Source of the DNA: Tetracladium setigerum
Taxonomy: Eukaryota; Ascomycota; Leotiomycetes; Helotiales
NCBI GenBank assembly: GCA_031472005.1
Contig: PZJY01000013.1
Location: 1,426,001 to 1,490,000, forward strand
DNA: 64,000 bases
Reading direction: 5' to 3'
Position 1 is the stretch's first letter; each line of letters opens with the position of its first letter. Below, one piece after another: positions 21,070-33,396 of the stretch. The notes below the pieces were generated by a model. That model was not told the origin of the DNA, did no database searches, and worked only from the letters and a program-made list of their open reading frames with translations. The translations under genes were made by a program, and so were the position numbers.

Positions 21070-23034
21070 ATGAGTCGACTCCAGTAACCAAAAGAATCGT
21101 TCATCCTGTCTTTCCCGGCGAGCGGGCGTCCGCCATTGCGGGTCTTCCATAGGATACCCCATAGTCTATTATGGCACTGCGATAACATTTATGCCGGCCG
21201 GGTGGCCACCTATCTCTCCTCAACGCTATGCGGCAATTATTGGTGGCATTCAAGGCCGCTGGGGGAAAGTGCTCGGCGGGCATTGAGGAGGTTGACTGTC
21301 GGGGGAGCGGCCAAGAGATACTTTCGTGGAGAGGCGGTGGAGAAGGCAACTTCCAATTCATTATGGGACAGTGATCTCGTGGTCCCGCAGAGACTAAAAG
21401 GAACTAGGAATGTGGGAGATGATGCCACAGATAGGAAGACCGGAGGAAATAGAAGTGCAAATATCCTTCAGAAAACCAAGGATAATCCGAAGTGGCAGGA
21501 AGACTATGGCACCCCCGCGATTGCGAACCCAGGGTCAAATATATCATCGAATACTGCGCCGACCGATAGACTTTCAAGCCCTCCACCCTCTCTAAATGAC
21601 GCAGGTGAACAAGAAAAGGACAAGCTCAACACCCAAACCTCGGTATCAGATCGATCATACCTGCCTCTTGTTCCAGGCGGCTCAGGGCTTTCCTCTACGC
21701 CAGAAACACAGGAGAGCTTTCTGGACAGTCACAGGTTTTCTGCAGAAGAACTTTGGCCCAAAACCTCTGATGAGGTTTTGGCGGAAGAAGATGACAACTT
21801 CCAACTTCCGGGTCGCGCAGGCTCTTCTATTCTTGATACCTTGCCACTGGTCGAACCTGCGATAGAAGCTGGAACGACGTCGAAAAATATACACATTCTT
21901 GGCATGGGAGTGATGGGGAAGTTCATTGCACACGGGCTTGCCAGCCTACCACAACCTCCTAAGATCACATTGCTTATGCAACGTCCTTTGTTAATGCAAC
22001 AATGGCACGATGAAGGAGCTGCAATCACCGTGTTCAAAGAGGGCCGCTTCCATACTCGGCGCAGATTCAATATTGAGTCAGCAGCATTGATTCGGCGAGA
22101 CAGGGCAACTCAGCGGTTTGCTGCCTTTGGCAAGAATTTGGAGCACTCGGTAGAACCTCCGGACACAACGATTGACACCTTGATTGTCACAACTGCGCCC
22201 AAGGTAACCTTAGCAGCCTTGATGGCAGTTAGACATCGTTTACGGCCATCATCTACCTTGTGTATCATCCAGGATGGTATGGGAACTATCGAACAACTCG
22301 ACTTGCTCGTCTTTCCCGACCCCCAAAGAAGGCCAACGTATGTGGTGGGTAGCATGGCTCGCTCTGAGCATTTACGGACAAGTGACAAGACTTTCACAAT
22401 TGTCCAGAAAGGCGCTGTGGGGCTCACTTGTTCGAAACTCCCACGTAAACATGTATCTCCAGCCTCGGATTCACTGCCTTCGATTACACGACTCGATTTC
22501 AGTTGGCCAATGTCAGCTGCCTATCTTGTGGGCTCACTTGCTCGAGTTCCGGAATTTTATACACACACATTAGGCCACAAGAGCTACTTTAAGTCCCAAT
22601 TCCATCGTCTAGCCGTTCACTCGGTTATTGGCCCGATGTCTGTACTTTTCGATTGCTCCAACAAACAACTCCTTCTGAGCCACGCCGCAAAAAAAACAAT
22701 GCGGTCGCTCTTAAAGGAGATATCGTCGATTATTTGTGCACTACCTGAACTACAAGGGCTTTCAAATCTGGAAAGAGACTTCGGGGTTCCCGAGCTAGAG
22801 GAGAATGTGAAACGCACATTAGCAGCAACACCAGGGCAAATGTCAACAATGCTACAAAACGTGAATGCAGGGAGGAGAACCGATATCGACTTCTACAATG
22901 GGTACTTGATAGCTCGGGCGGCAGAGTTGGGCATAGACTGCCCTAGGAATGAGATGATTGTGAACGCCGTGAAGGGCAAGCAAAGCATAAAGAGATGGGC
23001 GAATGAAGGACATATCCCTTTCACGAGTGAATAG
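21070..23034 (+). CDS. CBS2 / 2-dehydropantoate 2-reductase-like protein, probably mitochondrial
   Basis: A long open frame (21153-23034) with no ATG before residue ~250, so an upstream exon is needed. My model uses ATG 21070 and a 69 bp intron (21084-21152, CATAG acceptor), giving 631 residues; the donor GTAACC is weak, so the start is uncertain. Residues ~245-600 are a Rossmann-fold ketopantoate-reductase-type domain: nucleotide loop HILGMGVMGKFIAHGL, TLIVTTAPK, LCIIQDGMGTIEQL, and the C-terminal half with LLKEISSII and RTDIDFYNGYLIARA. In yeast the relative Cbs2 activates cytochrome b mRNA translation, whereas others are true reductases of pantothenate synthesis. The long Ser/Lys-rich N-terminus favours a mitochondrial, possibly non-enzymatic role; this is inference. 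Confidence 0.75.
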
Positions 23035-23354
23035 GGTGCTGCTTTTGAGATCGGTTTTAACACCCTACTTGTATAAAGACTGTTTGTACAATACCTTTAG
23101 AGACATATAGATGTAAATGTACGAGAAATCACTGTAACTTTGGCCATTTGTTTGCATTCGCTACCAGGTAGTTATTATGCTAGCTCCCGTCATTTTAACT
23201 ATTGTGACATATGAACAGTGGAGCCTCTTTGCCAAGCAAGAGTGTGACAAGGCTGGTGAAATGCCCCTCCATCAGCCCAACTTCTCGAATCTTTCACCCT
23301 ATTCATCACAGTCAACCTTTCCAAACGACAAAAGTTCAGGAAAACATAAGAAAG
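23035..23354. other. Short intergenic region
   Basis: 3' flank of the CBS2-like gene and promoter of PDCD5; nothing else seen. Confidence 0.5.
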
Positions 23355-23944
23355 ATGGAGGATGACGATTTGGCACAGGTAAAGCATCATCTGAAGTGAA
23401 ATGCCCCTCTCTTCCCAAAGCTAATACTTGACTCCAACTAAAGATCCGAAAAGCGCGACTTGAGCAACTCAAGCAGCAAGGTGGAGGCTCTTCCGGAGGA
23501 GCTGGAGGGAGCGGCAGTGGTGCTGGAGCAGAGGCACAGGGAAAGTGAGTAGCATGTTCATCCTCTTTTCGACACGTTCATAAACTGACCATTTCCCTCA
23601 GACAACAAGAAGGTAGATTAACCCCGCCATCATCCATCTGCCCCATCACCTTTTAACCCCTCTTCGCCGTCACAGAAGCACGCCAAAGCATCTTGAACCA
23701 GATTCTCGAACCCGAAGCTGCCGATAGGCTGGGAAGGATACGTCTAGTTAAGCAATCCCGAGCCCAGGATGTGGAGGATCGCCTGATTATGTTGGCACGG
23801 AGTGGGCAGTTGAGGTCAAAGGTCACAGAGCAGCAGTTGAAGGAGCTATTGGGTGCCGTTAGCGAGAAACAAGAAGAGGAAAAAATTGTGGTTAGCAGGA
23901 GGAAAGGCGGATGGGATGACGATGACGATGATCTCTTCGATTAG
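23355..23944 (+). CDS. PDCD5/TFAR19-type DNA-binding protein
   Basis: Four exons (23355-23378, 23444-23544, 23602-23612, 23676-23944), 134 residues, including an 11-base micro-exon. The family core is clear: MEDDDLAQIRKARLEQLKQQ, then EARQSILNQILEPEAADRL, RIRLVKQSRAQDVEDRLIML, KVTEQQLKELLG and an acidic end DDDDDDLFD. PDCD5 proteins are small helical-bundle proteins that in animals bind the CCT chaperonin and affect apoptosis; the fungal role is poorly known. A Gly/Ser/Ala-rich insert (about residues 18-40) separates the N-terminal helix from the core. Confidence 0.93.
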
Positions 23945-24169
23945 GAAGGCTGGTTCTTGCGATTTAATTCTTCACCAACTTGGGGAACAGACAGACTGTC
24001 ATATGGAAATATGTTAGCAGGAAAATTCATCGTGGAATATGGGTTGTGAAAATGGAGATACGGGTGGGTGAAAGGGATATACTTCATAATATTGTGGGGT
24101 ATTTGGTCCGTGAAGTGAAGAAGCGTTGAATGATATTAGGATTGAGTAGATTTATTTGGAGACCAATGC

Positions 24170-25107
24170 TCAATTGACTCCCAGGCTATCCACCGACCTC
24201 TCCCTAGCCTCCCTCTCCGCCTTCTTCCTCGCCCTTTCTTTCTGTCTGATATCTCTCAAATCCACAGGCTTTTCTATTCCCAATTCCTTCCTAACCTCAA
24301 CGACATCCCTCTCCAAATTCTCCTCCCAGTAAACATTGATAACGTCCTTCGACCTCAGCCCGTTACTAATAGCCCATGGCCCGTATATCGTGAAAAACCT
24401 CCATCTCTCTGCAGGCTTCAATCTTGCCACAGCGAACATACTCAGCCCTGTCATTGGCAAGAGAGTATTCGCAAACTCAAAGGCTTTTATAGCAATCTCT
24501 CCCTCCACGACCACAGGCAAGCCCGTCAAAGCATGATAAAAGTCATGGCATTCTCTGTATCTTTGCATGACATACGCACATTCTTCATCATCGATATACT
24601 GGACTGCATCTCGCGTGTCTGGCGTCACACCCTCTCTGTCCAACCAATCTACATATGCTCGTCCAACGCTATTGTCGGGCAGAGAACGTAGGTATTCCAG
24701 CGAGAGGGTTCGAGAAGTTATCCTTGGTCTATCGCGGAGGATTCGGCGGCCTGTAGGGTCCGAGAGCATAGCGTCTCGAAGACGATAGATGAAGTATGGT
24801 GTTGCCGTTGCTTCACCACAAGCTGCCACCAGGTCTGCCCTCGGAAGTTAGTTCTGTCCAGTCTCCTTCTCGTTGGTTATCATCTGAAAAGCCTACCATG
24901 GCGGTATGGGTCTACTAGAGACCCAACTGCTGAACCAATTGCTAGCCCAAATCGTTCTGTTCTGGTGAGAGGGACATGGCCTGGATAATTCGGGGGTGGA
25001 CGGTTCAGAACGCTGAATGAACGAGCATTTAACGATGCAATGCAGGTAGTGAGTAGTTCACGAGGAAGAGCTGTCCGCAGTTTGGGAGCTCGAAGAAAGA
25101 GAGCCAT
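24170..25107 (-). CDS. COQ4: Ubiquinone biosynthesis protein COQ4, mitochondrial
   Basis: Exons on the minus strand: 24897-25107 and 24170-24834 (62 bp intron), 291 residues. The N-terminus (ALFLRAPKLRTALPRELLTT) looks like a mitochondrial presequence, followed by NYPGHVPLTRTERFGLAIGSA. The core has CGEATATPYFIYRLRDAM, SDPTGRRILRDRPRI, DDEECAYVMQRYRECHDFYH and VVVEGE, with the HDxxH...E zinc motif of Coq4. Coq4 works on the matrix face of the inner membrane in the CoQ synthome (now linked to C1 decarboxylation/hydroxylation of the ring). An in-frame Met at 25158 is possible but the Met at 25107 better fits the presequence. A basic Arg/Lys/Glu tail ends the protein. Confidence 0.96.
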
Positions 25108-25768
25108 TGTTGGCGTATGACAGGTGGTGAAGTGCTGATCAGACCATGGGGAGTCCAATGTCCTCCGTAGCTCTGGAGCTTGAGCTCCCGCGCCAGCGCC
25201 TATTCGTTAATCGCATCCGCCGATACTTGAATACTTGAACACAACGGCGGCGACGGCCTTTGGCATCAAGAAGGATAAATAAATACATACTTTATCCGTC
25301 AGAATTTTTTCTCTCTTGAACTACCTACAAGATCTTTGTGGTAAGACTACCCATTTATTTCGAAACCATTCTCTCCCAATATCGTCAAGATTCTTCACAT
25401 TAAGAAAGGGGTGGCAAGTATTCGGAAACTCTGCTGTTCATTCATTTTTACAACGAAGTGTTTGGGAAGAACGAGGAGACTGTCTAAGAATTGTCTTACT
25501 TTCACACAGCGGAAGGCTATCTTTTAGCCTAGAAGTTGAGTCGTTGTAGAGAGTTTTTTTACGATGAACGAGGAACACAGGACAGAATCTGCACGTTCTC
25601 CGTATACCCTGTTATAGTAAATGTAGCGAGACTCCCGCGATCATCAAAGGAACAAGAAGGCCTTTAACATAACCGACCGTACAACTGAATTCCGCTCTTC
25701 CTACTGCACCACCTTTGTGTCCCCTTATCAAAAATATATCTATGGAGCCGGCCTAGAAGCTGGAAATT
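25108..25768. other. Intergenic, nothing recognised
   Basis: Upstream of COQ4 and 3' of the CNNM gene. One isolated TCGGAAA at 25422-25428. No coding frame of note. Confidence 0.5.
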
Positions 25769-28659
25769 CTAGAGCCACATACTTGAGCTTCTGTTTCCTG
25801 CAGTGTACGCACTTTCAGCGAGAGCTCTTATTTGACTTGGCAGCATCGTTCTATCGGCATGGTAACTGGTATCCTGATTAGTTGTTTCTTCCGAACTGTC
25901 TGTATCTCCCGAGGAATCTCCGTCAACGAAGCCTTTGAGACGAGGCATGGTTTTGGAGGAGTAATCGGGACATTGATTCTCCTTGTCTGAATCCAATAAC
26001 TCGGGTGGAAATCCATCGTAGGGTTTCGTGGACTTGCCTTCCAGCTGTAGAGGTAGATCATCGGCAATTACTGTTCTGTCAACGCTTCGAGACCGTGCAT
26101 TGTGACCAGTTCTGGCGACGCTGTTGCGACCGACTCCTTCTCCATCCACAACCACTGTGACTAGGTCGGCATCGAATATCGGAATATTTCTTTCGGGATG
26201 AATGGAGTCATCTCCCAAGAACTCAAGGAAATCGCATCACTAGTACTTTCTTGACCATGGTGTCTGACACGCTCTCCAAAATCCAGTGATCGTTCATCAA
26301 ATTTGGGGTCCCCATGTACCAAGCCATTTTCAATAGATGGCACTGGCATAATGAGCTGGCAGTTGCCGTTGTCTGCGCTCTGAAAGCTCGAGAAGGATTC
26401 TTGTGATGCAAGAAAGGCCAATGAACTAGGATTTACTATCGGTGTAGTAGTGAAGTGTCGCCATCCTTGTAATGCTCCGGCACCTTGAGGGGAACCGGAA
26501 CCGTTGAGCTTACGAGAAGGTAATGTGACCGATTCATACGTCGATTGTGGATGTTTGTCGGGCCAAGATGTATTGACCACAGAGGAGTGAGCTTCGGATG
26601 GCCGACCCGTGTTGATGGATGATGCAGAAAGTTTGGTATCGTGGAAACCACCTTGGCTATGATCAGTATACGAGGAGGACGACGAGGCAAATTTATCCTT
26701 CCGAGTCTCACCAACGCTGGTTACTTGGTTGTCACCTATCCAGGGGACCTTGGGCTCATTCATAACCCCAACGCTTTCATCATCGGCGCCATCCACTCCA
26801 GAGACGACATTTCTCTTAGAAACCTTGCGTTGTCGCAGAGCGCCAGGCTTGGGCTCCACGGCTCTGTCCAGGCCTCGCAGGTTGGTATCATCCTCGATCT
26901 TTGAAATAAAAATATCTGATATATCTGCAATTATAATCTTCTTTGGTGAGAAGGTTGGCTCTCGGTCAAAGAAATCCTTCTCGTCACGGCTTGTTCTTTG
27001 AAGTAGAGCATCGATAATGTCCTCAAAGGTGACGATTCCAATTGGCTTTGGGGATCGAATACCGTGGACACGTCGCCCTTTGACCTTGAATGCCGGACTT
27101 TCAATACTAGCTTGTGTTGCTACGAATGAATCGGCTGTCCATTTGGGCAGATCTTTCTTCGTTTCCCTGACCCGTGAATCGATCCTTGCCTTGGTCCTCT
27201 CCGTTCGAGTCCATAGGGCAGCGGGCGTGAGAGGCGAATCTCGCATGCTTCTTGATGCTGGAACCACCACGGCCATCCTGGACATTCCCAATTGAAACAT
27301 GTACAGAAGCTCATAGACTGACATATTGTCTTTAATGATAGGCAATGGGTAAAGGGGTAAGTCCCTTACGAAGAGACTCTTGCTTGAATCAATGCCAACA
27401 AGGCTCTGTACTAAATATCAACTTAAATTCTCTTTCTTGGACTGCTTTTCTTCCTTTCCTGGGCTTGCTAGGACTGACCTTGATGTGAAGAAATCCAAAT
27501 AATTGTCCTCCTTCCCAGTTTGATCCCTCTTGCATTGTGGTCCAATTCGTTTCGATATCTAGCTTGCCAACAACAGGGATTCGGCTATACGACCAAGCCA
27601 TCACCTTCTCGATGAACGATCGATCCACAGCTTCATTGATATCGATCGTTCTGACAGCCGACCATCTCACAATCATGCTTCGAGTGACGTTTGGCTCGCC
27701 TTTCTCCAAGTTGTTTCCAGGATCTCCGAAGTTTGGCTCTGGAATCTTGGATACATCTCCACCAATCTTGCGATCGTCGTTGTTCAAAACCCCTGGATTG
27801 AAAGCGCCCTGTCAGCAATTGCCAGTTGACGTCTCACAGTAATGCCTCTTTTCGGAGTTCATGACCGAAGGGTCATTGTCCAAAATTCTGGTCACATGGA
27901 ATTGGAGGTGGGGATAGCCTACCGATGATAATCCTGGTGGCATCTGGGCTAAGGTCTCCTCCTCGCTTCTCTGACCGCTCGTGATACTTGATGACAATCC
28001 CCAATTGCTCGTTCGTAAATACGTTCAACGCATCCTTCCTATCTTTTCCCAAGTTGTCAAGAAGCCATGCCAGAGGAAAGCTGATAATGGCCGTTAGCCA
28101 CATGCAGCCCCAAATGAGCGGCCAGCAATAATAGCTCCAGGAAATTGCATGTCTTGGGACCAGCCACTGCGGGAATATTTCTGCAAAGACTGCGAGAAGG
28201 AGTGTTGATAGAAGAATCGGAACCCATTCCACCACCGATCCGCAAAGATCTTGTATTATGAAAGGAAAGTATTCGCCGCAGGCTACAGAGCAAATGATCA
28301 ACGAACCTACAGACAGAGGTTAGCCATCAACATGGGAAGTAGGACGCAGATCACTTACAAAGAAGCCAACTGGCATTTTGTTTCATTCGCATAACCACAA
28401 GAGCTTGTTTTCTGCGTGACTGTTAGCCGTGCCCTTAGGAAGACTATGCGGGGATATACCTTTGTTTGGCTGTTCCGGTGATGGTTCTCATCTGCAGCCA
28501 TGTCGTATCAAGACCACAAAGCCCAAGGGTAATTCCAGCCATTAGAAAGCAAAGGATTAAGATGGTACAAGCCAAGCAAGCCATTAAATACCATTGGTAG
28601 CCTTGGTACGACCTGTGGGCAAGTGAGTGAACCGAGGGCGGGTCTGCCTTTGGATCCAT
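25769..28659 (-). CDS. CNNM/Mam3-type membrane protein (DUF21 plus CBS domains); apparent one-base frameshift
   Basis: Ex exons on the minus strand: 28460-28659, 28359-28411, 27923-28306, 27479-27792, 25769-27405; about 862 residues. The N-terminal DUF21 part has several membrane spans (YLMACLACTILILCFLMAGI, SLIICSVACGEYFPFIIQDL, WVPILLSTLLLAVFAEIFPQ) and the KYHE...LSPDATRIIIG end of the domain. A CBS pair follows (DINEAVDRSFIEKVMAWSYS, RIPVVGKL, SVYELLYMFQLG, PIGIVTFEDIIDALLQ). The long tail is Ser-rich. Relatives handle Mg2+ or Mn2+ homeostasis at vacuolar or plasma membranes. For the third intron the acceptor at 27793 (CCAG, with CTGAC branch site) keeps the frame; the nearer CAG at 27809 does not. 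Near 26214-26216 (GGG on the minus strand) one base seems missing, because a conserved-looking acidic tail to 25769 lies in the next frame. Confidence 0.82.
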
Positions 28660-29308
28660 GATTGCGATCTCTATTGTTCTCCCATTCGCCTGGTACAGAG
28701 TAGGAATGCAAATGGTGAGAGGAACACAAACGGATGATAACAATCAAGGTAGAAGTATGAACTATTAGGAACCAACAATGAATATGTATGACAATGCTCC
28801 TTGTTGGATACGGATTGGGGAAAGATGAAATGTTAGGTACCTTATACAAAAAAGATTTGCCGCTCTCTAACTCTCTTTCGTATCTAGAGGCAACCTGTCA
28901 CGGCAAGAACGACCTACCAAGGCACTTCCTGCGCAGATATTCGCATGAACAGGAAAGAGGGCAGACACTTTGCAGGGGACCACACTCCTTGAATGGAGAA
29001 TCCCTGATGGGCGAGCAGATATGTTGTGATTTTGCAGCAGTGAATTTTGAGAGAATATGCCATTTCCCCAACGCATAGCAGCGATGGTCAAATAACAAAA
29101 GTTTGACCCGCCAGTGCATATACCTGCACACCTGTTACCAACGCCATTTATATTGTACAGCTTTTTCGATAGTAGTACAGGGATAGAGTAAAAATGTTGA
29201 TTCAGAAACAGTCAACTAGCAGAAGTGTAACTCAACGCCTGAAAGCACCTGTGCACACGAAAGGACTTCCTTTGAACCATATTGATGCCCACATCATAGC
29301 GCAATTTC
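28660..29308. other. Intergenic, nothing recognised
   Basis: Upstream of the CNNM gene and 3' flank of the CFIm68-like gene. An additional 5' exon of the CNNM gene here cannot be excluded, since a hydrophobic stretch precedes Met in frame but after a stop. Confidence 0.45.
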
Positions 29309-30667
29309 TTACTGGACTTCGGGGTGAAGCCTTTTACTCTCCCGCGGACGCTTGGCTCCGTGCGGATTTTGCCAATCGCCGCCAGCCGCTTGGTTCTGTG
29401 CGAAGAAGGCTGGGTTGAAGTGCGGTTGCATGTTGAAGCCTCCTCCTACACTGGTTAGTACATTGCTACCGATCTACAGAGCGGCGATGGAGCGTATCTT
29501 ACCTGGCATACCTCCTCCCATCTGACCCATATTCATTGGCATGCCTCCCATGCCTCCAGGCATACCTCCCATCGGCATTCCGCCCATCGGCATCCCGCCC
29601 ATCATACCATTTTGCATACCTCCTCTACCTCCTCGCATATTCGCACCTCCTCGCATCCCCATCATGCCACCACGATTGAAACCTCCAAATTGGCCACCCA
29701 TGGGATTGTTTGAAAACTGCCCACCCATTTGAGGGTTGAAGTTCCCACCCATGTTGTTCATGGCTGGGTTTGGGAAATTTCGATTGTTGAAGTTATTTCC
29801 ATTCATGTTGCTGTTGTTGTTCATGCCACCCCGAGCATTATAGCCTGGCGTTCGTCCACGGAAGTTACCCGCAAAGTTTCCACTCTGGTTACTCCTATCG
29901 TTGTTGTAGCTTGTGGATTGGGGTCTGCTGGTTTGTCCTTCCTTGGGAGCTCGCAATGGTGCATCTTTTGGCAGGGTTCGGAAAGGGTTGACATTCGGGT
30001 TCGAATAAGTCACAATGTGCTTCTTGACATACTGTTGCCCTGAGCCGAAGGCATCAATCTTGTGCTTGGTAGCGGTGGCAGCTTGTTGGGACGTGAACTC
30101 GACGTACGCTTGTCTACCTCTGGTCAGCCGATTATAGATTTAGATGAATACTTCCACGCACCCTTTGCTCTTCCCATTGACTTTGTGTTCGGAAAAGGTG
30201 ATGTCTTTCAGCTCGTCCTCCACTTGCGCCTGATTGACCCAGCCTCGCACATCGTCATCTGTATTCCACCAATGCAACTCCGATATCAGTAAGGCCGTAG
30301 TTGCTCCCGGATCTATGGGACGGTCGTCAGAGCCGCCCTTCCGCTTTACGCCTTGTTGCTGTGGAGCTTGTTTTGGGATGCTCAGTATGTCGCCCGATTC
30401 ATCCGTACTCTTGATCTTTTGCTGTTCGCTCATCTTCACTTCCTCGTTCTCGTTGCCAAGTTTGATATCAACATAATCATCGTCCTGTTCCTCCTCCTCC
30501 TCCTCCTCCTCAGCTTTTACAGCATGGTTAGCATCCTCTACATGACCGTTGGTGCTTTCAAGGTCCTCGATCTTCACGTCTCCCTCTTCATCCTTCTTCG
30601 GGGAGGCATCCTCTTGCTCAAGGTTGGCATCGCCATAGATGTCAATATCGAACTCGTCGTCAGCCAT
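29309..30667 (-). CDS. RRM protein resembling cleavage factor I 68 kDa (CPSF6-like), Gly/Met-rich C-terminus
   Basis: Exons on the minus strand: 30162-30667, 29503-30113, 29309-29445, 417 residues. An acidic N-terminus (MADDEFDIDIYGD, a run of eight Glu) precedes one RRM (about residues 120-200: TALLISELHWWNTDDDVRGW, ELKDITFSEHKVNGKSKGQA, YVEFTSQQAA). The acidic start and the DDDVRGW helix match CFIm68-type pre-mRNA 3'-end factors. The C-terminal half is low-complexity, Asn/Gly then Gly/Met-rich with GGMPMGGMPMGGMPGGMGG tandem repeats, ending HGAKRPRE.... It is expected to be nuclear. Intron 2 has a perfect TACTAAC branch site. The equivalence to CPSF6 is from overall pattern, not alignment. 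Confidence 0.83.
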
Positions 30668-31773
30668 TTTTGTGCAGTGTCTTTCTTCTCAAGGGAGAGG
30701 AGGTTCGGGGTAGAATTGTCTGTATTGCTTTAATAGTTTGACTTGCAAGAACACCACAGTAGGATGCCTGTCTGTAGCTAAGAAGAGCATGAAGATCAGC
30801 GGGTGAAGCCAACGGAAGAAACGCTCTCTAGCCCACCACCATCACCACCACGCCGAACCCGGTGCCCAGCTCTAGCAGAACAAGATGAATGACAGCTTGG
30901 AATAGAATACAAAATACGTACACTCCGAAAACCAAACAGAAGCGAACAAGAGTCTGACTGCCTTCTTTGGCAGATACAGAAGATGAAGTGGAGAAGAAAG
31001 AAGAAGCTCTGTGCTTTCAATCTTTTTTGTCTTTCTGGAAGATGCAATGGCCCGACCCGTTACGCAGTCTGAGATTCAGGCTCCAGAAGAGCAAACATAT
31101 GGGTAGGTAGGAGATGAACAAGGAAGCTTCCCCTTCAAAAGAAAGGCGGGCCGTTCGTTATAAAGTAGACAGAGCAGCGATCCCCAACGTGTTTCCTCTT
31201 CCCCCAAGTCTTGACAAACAATTCCCCCAGCCTTGCCGTCGTATCAACTTCCGATTCCCCAGCCCAACCTCTGGATCGCGATCGCAGTATGGAGAGATGG
31301 TGATCAAACAAGGAAAGGAAGGGTGGCAGATCTATCGAATTCGATGAAGATGCTTATTCAAGTAGTGTTGTCGGTGGTGTTGTTACTGTTGATGTCGATG
31401 TTCGTCGCAGCCGTCTGCGAAGGGCGAGGTGGTCAAGAGCCTGAGCCTGAGCCTGAGGAAGAGAGAGTTGCGCGACCAAGCCAGGGGAATCACGCCCCCA
31501 GTCAATAGAACACATGATTTTTGCCAAGAGAATTCCATCCAAATTCCCCTTACTATCTTGGCGCAATGGCCGCTCCGCTCCACTCATCCAGTTGCAATAA
31601 TCTGGCCTTCCGCTGCCTTTGTGGTGACTTGCCTGCGCTACATTATCGCGAGCTCCCTCCTCCACCTTCCCTACCATTCCATTCCTTTCACAAAATAACA
31701 ACAACCGCTCCTCACCATCACCCCTTCGAATTCCAATTCCGTCCGCTCATCTATTTCCACCAACACCTTCACC
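30668..31773. promoter_or_regulatory. Shared divergent upstream region of the CFIm68-like gene and SSS1
   Basis: 1.1 kb between two divergent genes. It holds no supportable gene; CCACCACCATCACCACCACG near 30835 and GAGCCTGAGCCTGAGCCTGA (31437-31457) are the only simple patterns. Confidence 0.5.
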
Positions 31774-32149
31774 ATGTCGGACCAAGTTCAAGAGTTTATG
31801 GATATCCCAAAAGACTTCATCAAGGATGGAACCCAATTTATTAACAAGTGCACCAAGCGTTCGTTCTTCCCGCTCCTCTACTATCAATTGATGCGCCATA
31901 CTAATGTCTCCTCTCTAGCTGATCGACGCGAATTCATCAAGATCTCCCAAGCCGTTGGTGTAGGTTTCCTCGTGATGGGCGCTGTGGTAAGTTCTCCCCC
32001 TTGCGATGCGGAAATGGGTAGAATGTTTCGGGAAACAACACACATATCTCTTATTTGATCCAAGCAGCCAGCTAATCCGTTGCAATCAGGGTTATATTGT
32101 CAAGCTCATTCATATTCCTGTCAACAATATTCTGGTGGGCGGCGCATAG
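31774..32149 (+). CDS. SSS1: Sec61 gamma subunit of the ER translocon
   Basis: Three exons (31774-31858, 31919-31986, 32090-32149), 70 residues. The tail-anchored subunit of the Sec61/SecYEG channel: amphipathic N-terminal helix (QEFMDIPKDFIKDGTQFINK), the hinge CTKPDRREFIKISQAVGVGF and a single membrane span GFLVMGAVGYIVKLIHIPVN. Length and layout match yeast Sss1 and metazoan SEC61G. The first intron joint restores the conserved Pro-Asp after the CTK. The intron 1 branch site is TACTAATG. Confidence 0.97.
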
Positions 32150-33015
32150 GTAGTTTTGGGCAATGGAGGCAGGCAGGCAGGAGTGGAAGCGGGACGATTT
32201 GTTATTCAAGCGGGTGATCTGGACGGCGCCCTCTCATACCCTAGGGCGCGCGCGTCAGATCTAATTGCAGTGTGTATTATATTGATCTGCTTCTGCATTG
32301 GCGCGGGTGCATGATACTTGGTCCTCCATATGGCTGGCATTGGGAATTAAAAAACTTTTTGGTCTCGCAAATGCATTAGGGAATACGTGCTAGGAATTGC
32401 TATCGTCTTCTCTGTGGCATTGAATTCCAGGAATTGGGTGATTTGCCTGGGAATAAGTCTTCATCAAAGGGGTTGAGAGTGACTTTGTTGCGGCTCGCAT
32501 CCATATACTGTCAGCTGGGTTGATGAATTCGCAGTTGTATATTTGGACGAAGCTTCTGCTTGCTTTCCTGTCTCTTGGGTCATATCGTTGGATACACAGA
32601 TTCATGTTGACAAGGACAACTACCTATTGAACGCGAGTTACCCAGTCTGCTGATTTGGAGAGCTGTCCAACATCGCAGATGACAGCTGCTCCACCCGCCA
32701 GTGCTACAAAACTTATTTCTATCTTCTCCATGTTAGAGAGGCGAGTCTTCTGGGGCGCTGTTCCCAATGTATGAAGTGCTAGGTCGGGTCAGAGTGAAGT
32801 GAAGTAGTCATGGCAATCAGTTCGGATACTCTTCCGAACATGAAAAGCTCACTTGCACTTGTGATCTTTATTATCTTTGTTGATCAAGGTAAGCTAGCTA
32901 GTAAAGTCGATATAATGTGTCGATATAATACTGTCTCGTCTCCTTGTCAGGAATGGGAGAGTAGATGAGGAATGTGGATTATATACATCTTAGACATCCA
33001 TAGGTAGACACACAT

Positions 33016-33048
<33 letters not shown>

Positions 33049-33396
33049 CACATACATATGTATAGGTACCTACCTATCTCAGCTATGTAAAATCGTACAT
33101 ATACTCACATTCAATTCACTCATTTAAAATTCCGTGCACTGTATGTGCAATGCAGGTATGAAGTAGGACTTGTCGAGGACTAAATCTCGTCTAAAGCCCG
33201 GTCTTAAATCCGGATAATGCCCCACTGGACTGTGCAGCACCTAGGGAAGCTTATCAAATCCCCGCGTCAAGACATTCGACATCCGTCACCACTTCGCTTT
33301 CTTTTTGGGGCCGTTTTGATCTACTTTCTAGTGAAATACCACATTTCCTCTGGAAAGACAATTAACTTGGTTTGGTCCCTACTCTTCACCGTCGAC
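32150..33396. other. Intergenic with CA/TA microsatellite
   Basis: 1.25 kb without a gene. A (CA)n(TA)n tract lies at about 33008-33060, followed by TAGGTACCTACCTA (about 33063-33076). A 60-codon ATG extension in frame with the next gene starts at 33217 (see finding). Confidence 0.6.
33008..33060. repeat. (CA)n(TA)n microsatellite
   Basis: About 20 bp of alternating CA followed by about 14 bp of alternating TA and imperfect CATA repeats. Confidence 0.9.

Noticed and set aside
27809..27922. Intron of the CNNM gene ending at the CAG before GGCGC
   Set aside because: It leaves the frame out of register by one base; the acceptor 16 bases further (27793), with a CTGAC branch site, keeps frame without any correction.
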